Shown in pieces: positions 1 to 5,282 of a stretch of 7,604 bases of DNA. A model generated the notes under the pieces. That model saw only the letters and a program-made list of their open reading frames with translations, did not search any database and was not told the origin of the DNA. The DNA comes from Lentimicrobiaceae bacterium (GTDB lineage: Bacteria > Bacteroidota > Bacteroidia > Bacteroidales > SKPS01): NCBI GenBank assembly GCA_007119395.1, contig SKPS01000175.1, positions 1 to 7,604 on the forward strand. The letters run 5' to 3'. Numbering within the stretch: the stretch's first letter is position 1; the number at the start of each line of letters is the position of its first letter. Made by a program: the position numbers and the translations under genes.

Positions 1-96
1 AATAAGTTAAATCAGCAGGCATTGAAGGATTTTGACAATGCACTTAAAGTGCTTAAACCTGTCAAAGAAACCAAAGAAGCTGTAAGTGACAATTAA
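1..96 (+). CDS. 3' end of an unidentified protein gene (partial)
   Basis: The first frame of the window is open from base 1 to a TAA stop at 94-96 and gives the last 31 residues of a protein that begins upstream. The segment is charged and helix-prone; the stretch ALKDFDNALKVLKP has the spacing of small residues, aromatic and final proline seen in the second helix of a tetratricopeptide repeat. This is suggestive only, since one repeat fragment cannot define the family. The tail after it is polar and rich in Lys and Glu. The stop lies 10 nt before the ATG of the next gene on the same strand, so the two are probably co-transcribed. That this is coding is inferred from the open frame, its composition and its close fit to the next gene. 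Confidence 0.5.
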   Translation, partial: NKLNQQALKDFDNALKVLKPVKETKEAVSDN

Positions 97-106
97 AAAG
101 AGTATT

Positions 107-313
107 ATGGCTGTTGTTTATGTTAAACTCATTGGAGGATTCATTCGTTGGCTATTCCACAGATGCAAAACTAATCTGCGGGATGAAATTGAAGGGAATC
201 TTGAGGCAAAATGGTTTGGGGATCATGTTGTAGAAAACTACATCATTGGATGGATTGCAATAGGGGTAGTTTTTCTATTGCTAGTTATCATACTTAGCCT
301 CATAGAGCCATAA
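107..313 (+). CDS. small single-span membrane protein, function unknown
   Basis: This is a 68-residue protein if translation starts at the ATG at 107. An in-frame GTG at 86 would add seven residues and overlap the upstream gene by 11 nt. I prefer the ATG because a purine run (AAAAAGAG) precedes it by a few bases and it leaves a short gap to the upstream stop. The N-terminal half has a short hydrophobic and aromatic patch (VKLIGGFIRWLF) followed by basic residues. The C-terminal part (about residues 46-66) is a strong transmembrane helix made almost wholly of Ile, Val, Leu, Gly and Phe, ending in a short SLIEP tail. The first patch may lie along the membrane surface. I do not recognise the family. 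The gene is probably the distal cistron after the partial gene at 1-96. Confidence 0.55.
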   Translation: MAVVYVKLIGGFIRWLFHRCKTNLRDEIEGNLEAKWFGDHVVENYIIGWIAIGVVFLLLVIILSLIEP

Positions 314-409
314 CTCCATCATGCATAGGATATTCAAAAAAAAACTGTATCTTATCACCATCAAACCAACCGCATGCCAGCACCTGTCCACACATACGCC
401 CGCCTCTAC

Positions 410-435
410 CCCACCCCACCGCACGTGGGAGTGGG
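410..435. other. strong GC-rich hairpin with one bulged A
   Basis: Left arm 410-419 (CCCACCCCAC) pairs with 425-435 (GTGGGAGTGGG), leaving A430 bulged and a five-base loop CGCAC at 420-424. All ten pairs are Watson-Crick. The arm itself is a tandem of a five-base unit. No T-run follows on the plus strand, so it is not a canonical intrinsic terminator. It lies about 100 nt after the small membrane-protein gene and could protect or process the 3' end of that transcript; this role is inference. Confidence 0.45.
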
Positions 436-530
436 AGATGGTACGCATATTACAGCGGGAAGGCAGAGTGCCGGTAGAACAAACCGCCACCACCACTACG
501 GTATCCGAAATCCTTCATTCAAAAACACTT

Positions 531-566
531 CGGTGTTCGTTAATCGGTGTTCCTTGTTCGGTGTTC
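531..566. repeat. three-copy 14-bp tandem repeat, core CGGTGTTC
   Basis: The octamer CGGTGTTC occurs at 531-538, 545-552 and 559-566, exactly 14 bp apart. The six-base spacers are GTTAAT and CTTGTT. The first copy overlaps a hairpin with stem AACAC/GTGTT (524-528 with 533-537) closed by a TTCG loop, the stable C(UUCG)G type if transcribed. The third copy runs into the left edge of repeat copy A. No function can be assigned; candidates are part of a larger dispersed element or a protein-binding iteron-like array. Confidence 0.5.
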
Positions 567-693
567 AAAGACCCCTCTTTAAATCTCTCCCCTGTCGCAA
601 AAAACCCCTCTTTAAGTCTCTCCCCTGAGAGGGGAGAGACTTTTGCCTACCGTATTGAACTGAACAACATGGCATTAAAAGCCCCTCCCATTT
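565..693. repeat. dispersed intergenic repeat, copy A (right end missing)
   Basis: This block aligns without gaps to 1859-1987 at a constant offset of 1294 bp, with about 14 mismatches in 129 bp by hand count (about 89% identity). It starts with two tandem 33-bp units (from 571 and 604) of the type CCCCTCTnTAA followed by a CTCTCCCC run. The second unit forms a hairpin with the following GGGGAGAG. The block ends at AAAAGCCCCTCCCATTT. Copy B continues into a GGGGAGGGG arm, whereas copy A diverges at 694, so its right arm has been lost or replaced. The loss lies 25 bp before the start codon of the AT-rich gene at 719. Confidence 0.75.
614..642. terminator. perfect 13-bp hairpin in repeat copy A, terminator-like
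   Basis: Bases 614-626 pair perfectly with 630-642 around a three-base loop (GAG), and the plus strand continues TTTT from 641. The stem is AAGTCTCTCCCCT against AGGGGAGAGACTT. It could end plus-strand transcription from the genes at the left edge before the gene at 719. On the minus strand only a weak T context follows. Termination is inferred from shape only. Confidence 0.4.
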
Positions 694-718
694 TACCACC
701 TCAAAAACAAATAGAATT

Positions 719-1189
719 ATGGATAATAAATTGATTTTTTTAAAAGAATTAATAAGTTGTATTGTATTAGATGTAAGTGCTGGACCATCAACGGGGTCAA
801 TTATTATTCTTTCTTTTGGGGTGTCCCTAAAAGAAAGAGAGTATAGTATTATGATTTATTCAGCATGGAGATTGGATTGTTTAAGAACTTTTAAACCTTT
901 AACTGGGAACAATGAATCAAATAAATTGGAAAGAGGGAATCTATTAAAAGAAATATTCAAATTGGAAAATGATATAGTAAGTGATGTAATTGTTAATAAT
1001 TTTGGTGATTTTGAAATTGTTTTTCAAAGCCAAAAATCGCTAAAAGTTTTTTGTGATATTACTCCAAAAGTTGAGGAAACAGAGCTGGATGAGAATTGGG
1101 ATTTTTCTATTCACAAAAAAAACGTTTGCTATATTCATACCCATATGTTTGCAATCAAATCTACAAAGTTCGATCCGGACAGTTGTTAA
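719..1189 (+). CDS. AT-rich orphan gene, soluble protein of unknown function
   Basis: The product is 156 residues with no signal peptide and no clear membrane segment. I do not recognise it with confidence. What can be seen: an N-terminal stretch with a Gly/Ser-rich turn and a beta-type strand (SAGPSTGSIIILSFG, residues 21-35), a strand containing SAWRLD (about 48-53), a central acidic helical part, then GDFEIVF and a run of alternating hydrophobics ending LKVFCDI, and a late ENWDF motif. An Ala-Trp-Arg motif, a strand run and a late Asn-Trp recall small immunity-like proteins of polymorphic toxin systems, but that is only an impression. Base composition is about 30% GC, far below the core genes to the right, which suggests horizontal origin. 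It stands alone, 25 bp after the broken end of repeat copy A and convergent to the Doc operon (35-bp gap). The ATG at 719 is preceded by an A-rich stretch and no Shine-Dalgarno; an earlier start is unlikely because the repeat lies there. Confidence 0.7.
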   Translation: MDNKLIFLKELISCIVLDVSAGPSTGSIIILSFGVSLKEREYSIMIYSAWRLDCLRTFKPLTGNNESNKLERGNLLKEIFKLENDIVSDVIVNNFGDFEIVFQSQKSLKVFCDITPKVEETELDENWDFSIHKKNVCYIHTHMFAIKSTKFDPDSC

Positions 1190-1224
1190 CTGGCTTATTC
1201 GCGTTATGAAATAAACACAAAGTT

Positions 1225-1596
1225 TCACTTACAGTGTTTTATCATCCAGTCTTTTATCTGTTGGAATTTCCATTCCCCTTTGGAAACTGCCATTACCATT
1301 TCGTATTTATCTTTCTGAGTGGCCCTTATGTCAATTCCGGATTGTAACAGCAATAGTCTTGCAAGCACATACCCTGTTCTCTTATTACCATCAATAAACG
1401 GATGGTTTGTCACAATGCTCTCCAGTATCGCTGCAGCTTTATCAACGGGTTCAAGGTATAATTCTTCCTGGTTAAAAGTTGTAAAAGGTCGGTTGATTGC
1501 TGAACTGAGGGAACTCCTGTCTCTTACACCATGACTGCCGCCAAATTGGTCAATCAGGAGTTTATGTATTTTCAGGACTTCTGCCGAACTTATCAT
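1225..1596 (-). CDS. doc: Doc (death-on-curing) family Fic-fold toxin
   Basis: This 123-residue protein has the size of Doc toxins (P1 Doc is 126). The catalytic signature HPFIDGNKR is at residues 65-73: His65 as the active-site base, Asp69, and Asn71-Lys72-Arg73 of the nucleotide-binding loop. The Lys in place of the second Gly of classical Fic AMP-transferases (HxFxxGNGR) is the mark of Doc. Known family members act as kinases that transfer phosphate to elongation factor Tu and so block translation. The N-terminal region (EVLKIHKLLIDQFGGSHGVR) and the segment RPFTTFNQEELY are also typical of chromosomal death-on-curing toxins. All catalytic residues are present, so it is probably active. 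It is the second gene of a two-gene operon; its ATG overlaps the antitoxin stop (ATGA, 1593-1596), so translation is probably coupled. The gene name follows the family; the exact target is not shown by the sequence. Confidence 0.9.
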   Translation of the reverse strand: MISSAEVLKIHKLLIDQFGGSHGVRDRSSLSSAINRPFTTFNQEELYLEPVDKAAAILESIVTNHPFIDGNKRTGYVLARLLLLQSGIDIRATQKDKYEMVMAVSKGEWKFQQIKDWMIKHCK

Positions 1597-1781
1597 TGGG
1601 CCAGTTTCTCAAGCAATTCTCTGTCTTCATGAATTATCTTGCGCAGGTGGCTGGTGAGTGCTGCCTGGTCTTTGGTCTGCTTTTGTGCTTCTCTCAGATA
1701 GGCAAGAAGATCCCGCAGTACACTCTCTGGAATCGTATCCAAAAGTGCCTGTATTTCTGTCTTTATTTGCTTTGTTGTCAT
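1593..1781 (-). CDS. antitoxin partner of the Doc toxin
   Basis: The product is 62 residues, charged and predicted almost wholly helical. It lies directly upstream of doc with a 4-nt overlap, the position and size expected of the cognate antitoxin. The N-terminal half (residues 4-32, with TEIQALLDTIPESVLRDLL) looks like a short helical pair. The C-terminal half (LRKIIHEDRELLEKLAQ) resembles the helical tail by which Phd-type antitoxins wrap around and block Doc. I see no Phd/YefM DNA-binding fold, no ribbon-helix-helix pattern and no (S/T)xxxE(G/N) inhibitory motif of VbhA-type Fic antitoxins. Function is therefore assigned from context plus the tail. Whether it also represses its own promoter cannot be told. 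Confidence 0.75.
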   Translation of the reverse strand: MTTKQIKTEIQALLDTIPESVLRDLLAYLREAQKQTKDQAALTSHLRKIIHEDRELLEKLAQ

Positions 1782-1839
1782 AGTAGCTTATTATATCCGT
1801 TAATCCTTTACCTAAAATGTTTAGTTGGGATTCCGATAA

Positions 1840-1847
1840 CAAAGATA
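1840..1847 (-). promoter_or_regulatory. candidate -7 element for the antitoxin-doc operon
   Basis: Read on the minus strand the sequence is TATCTTTG, a perfect match to the Bacteroidota -7 consensus TAnnTTTG. It lies 58 nt upstream of the antitoxin ATG, giving a leader of about 50 nt. A TTTG 12 nt further upstream is too close to be an ideal -33 element, and the correctly spaced position falls in the edge of repeat copy B. No other match is seen in the intergenic part. Confidence 0.45.
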
Positions 1848-1858
1848 CGCACTTTAGA

Positions 1859-2014
1859 TCAAAAACCCCTCTCTAAATCTCTCCCCTGTTGCTAAAAACC
1901 CCTCTCTAAATCTCTCCCCTGAGAAGGGAGAGACTTTTATTTGCCGTATAGAACTGTACAACAGGGCATTAAAAGCCCCTCCCATTTCAGGGGAGGGGTT
2001 GGGGAGGGGTTTTT
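1859..2014. repeat. dispersed intergenic repeat, copy B (complete)
   Basis: This copy shares 1859-1987 with copy A and adds a right end: GGGGAGGGG, TT, then a second GGGGAGGGG and TTTTT to 2014. It carries the same two 33-bp tandem units (from 1861 and 1894), a CTCTCCC/GGGAGAG hairpin, and at its right end a CCCCTCCC arm that can pair with either of two GGGAGGGG arms. Such C-run/G-run palindromic repeats in intergenic space are common in Bacteroidota genomes. No protein is encoded, and no transposase is in the window. The repeat fills most of the gap between rseC and the antitoxin gene. Confidence 0.75.
1971..1998 (-). terminator. intrinsic terminator for the purB-to-rseC cluster
   Basis: On the minus strand CCCCTCCC (1991-1998) pairs with GGGAGGGG (1976-1983) over a seven-base loop and is followed by CTTTT (1971-1975). 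The hairpin starts 37 nt after the rseC stop codon and points in the right direction. It belongs to repeat copy B, so a mobile repeat seems to serve as the terminator. A second C-rich arm just before it (2001-2009) could form a competing stem. Confidence 0.6.
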
Positions 2015-2034
2015 GAACTGCGCCAAACAGCCAC

Positions 2035-2448
2035 TCACTCAATCGTCACGGTAAACTTCTTCTTAAGCCGATCGCGGAAGTGGTACAATGCCATGTAGTA
2101 AGGGATCAGCGAACCGATGGCGATCAATGCCAGGGCACCTTCATCGCGTACCAGCACGCTGCCTGATACCAGCACGGTGACCAGCACCAGAAATGGCAGG
2201 AAATATCCGTATAACAGCGCTTTGTTACCTGAAGCACGCTGCATCACCAGCATCACCTTGTCGCCGGGATGCAGCGTTTCACCCTTGTAATCTTCCACCG
2301 TAACGGTTTTCTCCTCGGCATCGCCGATGCTGCATGCTCCTTTCGAAACACAGGAGCTGCACGCTGTGGCACGCAATATCTTCACCTCCACCGCTTCGGG
2401 CGTCACTCGTAATACCTCACCGGGATGTCGTATCGTACTCTTGCTCAT
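2035..2448 (-). CDS. rseC: RseC/MucC-family membrane protein
   Basis: The product is 137 residues, the usual size of the RseC (SoxR-reducing/sigma-E accessory) family. Residues 1-70 form a cytoplasmic domain with the family cysteine cluster C30-x2-C33-x5-C39 (CSSCVSKGAC), followed by a small beta-type part with the GDKV turn. Two membrane helices follow at about 76-99 and 103-121, joined by a short acidic loop, and the end is basic (RDRLKKK). In Escherichia coli RseC takes part in reducing the oxidised SoxR sensor and modulates sigma E; in Bacteroidales relatives it usually sits in front of rnfB of the Rnf ion-pumping complex. Here no rnf gene follows: the gene ends at a repeat-borne terminator. 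It lies 42 nt after the glycosyltransferase stop and is the last gene of the cluster. Confidence 0.85.
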   Translation of the reverse strand: MSKSTIRHPGEVLRVTPEAVEVKILRATACSSCVSKGACSIGDAEEKTVTVEDYKGETLHPGDKVMLVMQRASGNKALLYGYFLPFLVLVTVLVSGSVLVRDEGALALIAIGSLIPYYMALYHFRDRLKKKFTVTIE

Positions 2449-2490
2449 AGTTCTCTGTTTCGTTCCCCTGATATGGCACGCAATCCTTCA

Positions 2491-3447
2491 TCAGGGATGT
2501 CTCTTAACCCACACATAGTTCCTGAAGCCACCCACGGTTCTACCGCCCAGCAAGCGGTTCTCAAGCCAGGTGAGCAGCCGGTATTTCAGCTTTTCGTGCT
2601 TGTGTTTTCTTCTGTATTTTGGCACACCACCCGTGTACTGCAGCTCATCCTGCCAGTTGAATTTCCCGATCCACTCTTTCATCACCGCCGGGTGTGTCCC
2701 TTTAAACCGCTTCAGGTGTTGAAGCGGACCGTAGTCGAAGTCGTAATGGCTCCTTTGGGCCATCTCTTCCACTTTTTCAGCCCCTTTGTGTATGGTATCC
2801 AATGCTTTGGTCTTCTTCTGCATCAGCGCAGGAGGTCGTACCCATCCGTAGTGATAGATCCACGCATCAATTTCAGCCACGTGGAGCTTGAGCGTCCCCT
2901 CTTGCTGCCGGTAGTTCACTCCATCGAAGCCGGGGATACGCCGGAACGACTGTGCCGACTCCCAACTGTGAATCTCCGGGTCGTTGCGTATGATGCGGAT
3001 CTCTTTCTTATACCACGAGTGGGAGAAATGGAAATGGTCGTAGTCGCCCCAGAAGTGGCGGTACTTGAACAGCAGCCCTTCGATCCGGGGATCGTGTTGT
3101 AACGCCGCGCACGCTTCCCTGATCTTTGGGATATCCTCTTCGTGGATCACCTCATCGGCCTGCAGATAAAGCAGCCAGTCGCCGCTGCAGTGGCTCATGG
3201 CGATGTCGGTCTGGTGCGCATTCTCCATCCCCCGTGGGTACTTCTCCAGATCCCACACAGTGTCTATGATCTTCACCTTAGGATCGTTGATGGAGCGCAC
3301 CAGCTCACGGGTGTTGTCGCCGGGATCACAGTCGCCAATGGCAATCACAAACTCATCCACCAGCGGCAGTGCCGACAAGATCATCTCTCTGACGGGATAG
3401 TATAGCTTTTCGGCGTTTTTCACCATCGAGAATCCACTGATCTTCAT
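2491..3447 (-). CDS. family 2 glycosyltransferase
   Basis: This 318-residue cytosolic protein starts with the GT-A nucleotide-sugar fold of family 2: a first strand and helix (KISGFSMVKNAEKL), a second strand (DEFVIAIGDCDPGDNT, residues 31-46), and the acidic metal/sugar-nucleotide motif at 90-101 (DWLLYLQADEVI, with Asp98-Glu99 taking the DxD place). The C-terminal half is rich in Trp, His and Tyr and ends in a basic region with no clear membrane helix. The start codon overlaps the stop of the ABC exporter gene (ATGA at 3444-3447), a sign of translational coupling. Together with that exporter it probably builds or modifies a cell-envelope glycan or glycolipid. Neither donor sugar nor acceptor can be read from the sequence. 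Confidence 0.85.
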   Translation of the reverse strand: MKISGFSMVKNAEKLYYPVREMILSALPLVDEFVIAIGDCDPGDNTRELVRSINDPKVKIIDTVWDLEKYPRGMENAHQTDIAMSHCSGDWLLYLQADEVIHEEDIPKIREACAALQHDPRIEGLLFKYRHFWGDYDHFHFSHSWYKKEIRIIRNDPEIHSWESAQSFRRIPGFDGVNYRQQEGTLKLHVAEIDAWIYHYGWVRPPALMQKKTKALDTIHKGAEKVEEMAQRSHYDFDYGPLQHLKRFKGTHPAVMKEWIGKFNWQDELQYTGGVPKYRRKHKHEKLKYRLLTWLENRLLGGRTVGGFRNYVWVKRHP

Positions 3448-5270
3448 GAGCCGTTAAATGTTTGCATGTTATACAACTTCTGATACAGTCCGTTTTGCTC
3501 CATCAGTTGGTCGTGGGTACCTTCCTCCACAATGACGCCCTCCTGCAGCACCAGGATCTTATCGGCGTTGCGTACGGTGGAGAGGCGGTGTGCGATCACC
3601 AGCGAGGTGCGCTCCTTCATCAGGTTTTCGAGGGCTTCCTGCACCAGCCTTTCCGACTCGGTGTCGAGGGAAGAGGTGGCTTCATCAAGGATCAGGATGG
3701 GTGGGTTTTTAAGCACTGCCCTGGCGATGCTGAGGCGCTGCCGCTGTCCGCCGGAAAGCTTCAACCCCCGGTCACCGATGTTGGTGTCATACCCCTGTTC
3801 AAACTGCATGATAAACTCGTGGGCATTGGCCACACGTGCCGCTGCAACGATCTCTTCACGGGTGGCTGTGACCACACCAAAGGCGATGTTGTTGGCGATG
3901 GTGTCGTTAAACAGGATCGGCTCCTGGTTGACATTGCCCATCAGACCACGCAGGTGATCGAGCTTTAAAGTTCTGATATCGGCACCATCGATGGTTACCC
4001 TCCCGCCGGTCACATCGTAGAAACGGGGAAGAAGATCTGCCAATGTGGTTTTCCCTGACCCCGAAGGACCCACCAGCGCCACCGTCTCCCCCTTCCGGAT
4101 GGTGAAGGTGACACCCCTGATCACCGGCTCCTCGCCATACTCAAACTGCACATCCTTGTACTCTATCGCTTCATGAAAATCTTGGGCCGCAATGGCACCG
4201 GGTGCACTGGTGATCGGATTCACCGTGTCGAGCACCGCATTCACACGATCGGCCGAAGCTAGCCCCTTGCTGATGTTGTACTGCGCCGTAGTGAACGACT
4301 TGGCCGGTGGAATGATCTGAGAAAAAATCATGATGTAGGCAATGAAAATCTCACCGGTGATCTGTCCTCCCTCTCCAAGGATCAAGACACCACCATACCA
4401 TATAATAAAACCCACCGTGACCACACCCAGAAACTCTGTCATCGGCGACGCCAGGTAACGTCGGCGGTAGATGCGGTTCATCACGCGCGTGTACTCCTCG
4501 TTCTGCCTCACAAAATAGTCTTCGATCCTTTTTTCAGCCACAAAGGCTTTGATAATCCGCATCCCCCCCAACGTCTCTTCCACCACCGACATGATGGAGC
4601 CAAAACGGTTTTGTGCCTCGCGGGAGGTGCGCCGCAGTGATCGTCCCAAAAGACCAATAAAATAGCCCGACAACGGCAACAATACCAGCGCAAACAGGGT
4701 GAGCTGCCAGCTCATAAAAAACATCACCGAAAGGTAAACGAAGATCTGTATGGGAGAACGCATCAAGGCATCGAGAGCACTCAACACAGAATGCTCGATC
4801 TCCTGTATATCGCTCGACATCCGGGTCATCAAATCCCCTTTCTTCTCCTCAGAGAAATAGGCCAGTGGCAGCAGCAGGATTTTCAGGTACAGCTTGTTCC
4901 TGAAATCCCTCACCACACCGTTGCGGATCGGTGCCAGCATCGTCATGGAAAGGTAGGTGAACATACTTCTGAAGAAGGTCATGGTGACCAACCCTCCCAC
5001 GATGATGAGCAGCGCCTTCATGGTTCCGTGATCTGAGATAAAGCTACCCAGGTAATACCCGATGTTTTGTTCGATGGAGTCGATGGTGAACTGAAAGTGC
5101 GGTTTCTCCAGTGGTATCCCTTGCATGCCGAAGGTGATTTTGAGGAAAGGGATGGCCATGGCGAAGGTGAACACTGAGAAGATCACCGAGAGAAGGGTGT
5201 ACAGGATATGGAGAGCGACCAGTTTGCGGTAGTTGGTCAGGTGACGGAAAACGCGTAAGGCATCTCTCAT
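3444..5270 (-). CDS. MsbA-type ABC exporter (fused membrane and ATPase domains)
   Basis: The product is 608 residues, a half-transporter that works as a homodimer in the inner membrane. The membrane domain covers about residues 15-325 with six helices (near 18-42, 85-112, 163-185, 186-207, 283-300 and 303-322). The ATPase domain has every motif intact: Walker A GPSGSGKTT at 401-409, Q-loop Gln449, signature LSGGQ at 505-509, Walker B ILILDE at 525-530 with catalytic Glu530, D-loop SSLD at 533-536 and switch His561. The architecture matches lipid A/phospholipid flippases of the MsbA group, but multidrug exporters share it, so I give no gene symbol. It follows purB by 12 nt and is coupled by overlap to a glycosyltransferase, which favours export or flipping of an envelope lipid or glycolipid. 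Confidence 0.92.
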   Translation of the reverse strand: MRDALRVFRHLTNYRKLVALHILYTLLSVIFSVFTFAMAIPFLKITFGMQGIPLEKPHFQFTIDSIEQNIGYYLGSFISDHGTMKALLIIVGGLVTMTFFRSMFTYLSMTMLAPIRNGVVRDFRNKLYLKILLLPLAYFSEEKKGDLMTRMSSDIQEIEHSVLSALDALMRSPIQIFVYLSVMFFMSWQLTLFALVLLPLSGYFIGLLGRSLRRTSREAQNRFGSIMSVVEETLGGMRIIKAFVAEKRIEDYFVRQNEEYTRVMNRIYRRRYLASPMTEFLGVVTVGFIIWYGGVLILGEGGQITGEIFIAYIMIFSQIIPPAKSFTTAQYNISKGLASADRVNAVLDTVNPITSAPGAIAAQDFHEAIEYKDVQFEYGEEPVIRGVTFTIRKGETVALVGPSGSGKTTLADLLPRFYDVTGGRVTIDGADIRTLKLDHLRGLMGNVNQEPILFNDTIANNIAFGVVTATREEIVAAARVANAHEFIMQFEQGYDTNIGDRGLKLSGGQRQRLSIARAVLKNPPILILDEATSSLDTESERLVQEALENLMKERTSLVIAHRLSTVRNADKILVLQEGVIVEEGTHDQLMEQNGLYQKLYNMQTFNGS

Positions 5271-5282
5271 TGCGGTGTGGTG

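Larger units (their letters stand above)
314..718. other. non-coding spacer with several structured or repeated elements
   Basis: I find no convincing gene in this stretch of about 400 bp. Open frames that cross it (for example 321-734 on plus and 281-496 on minus) have biased, low-complexity translations, and the plus-strand one runs straight through the dispersed repeat. In order it holds an A-rich patch, a GC-rich part from about 361 to 500 with a strong hairpin at 410-435, a UUCG-loop hairpin at 524-537, a tandem 14-bp repeat at 531-566 and repeat copy A at 565-693. The GC-rich part contrasts with the AT-rich genes on both sides. It may be a remnant of an older element. Confidence 0.6.

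Noticed and set aside
571..636. CRISPR-like array from the 33-bp tandem units
   Set aside because: There are only two units per copy, joined head to tail with no unique spacers, and no cas gene is nearby.
321..734. Open frame of 137 codons on the plus strand
   Set aside because: It runs through the hairpin, the 14-bp array and the whole of repeat copy A, and its translation is repetitive and biased (the two 33-bp units give repeated peptides). It also overlaps the better gene start at 719.
1225..1596. Classical Fic AMP-transferase
   Set aside because: The motif reads HPFIDGNKR, with Lys at the position of the Gly of HxFxxGNGR, and the length matches Doc, so the Doc subfamily is preferred.
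565..2014. Insertion sequence or composite transposon bounded by the repeats
   Set aside because: No transposase or integrase is encoded between the copies, and no target-site duplication is visible. Only repeat bracketing can be claimed.
1854..2042. Open frame of 62 codons on the minus strand across repeat copy B
   Set aside because: It is a translation of the dispersed repeat (two near-identical peptide units); no start context or family.
2425..3102. Long plus-strand open frame opposite the glycosyltransferase and rseC
   Set aside because: It is antisense to two well-supported genes and its translation resembles no protein; it is a shadow of codon bias.
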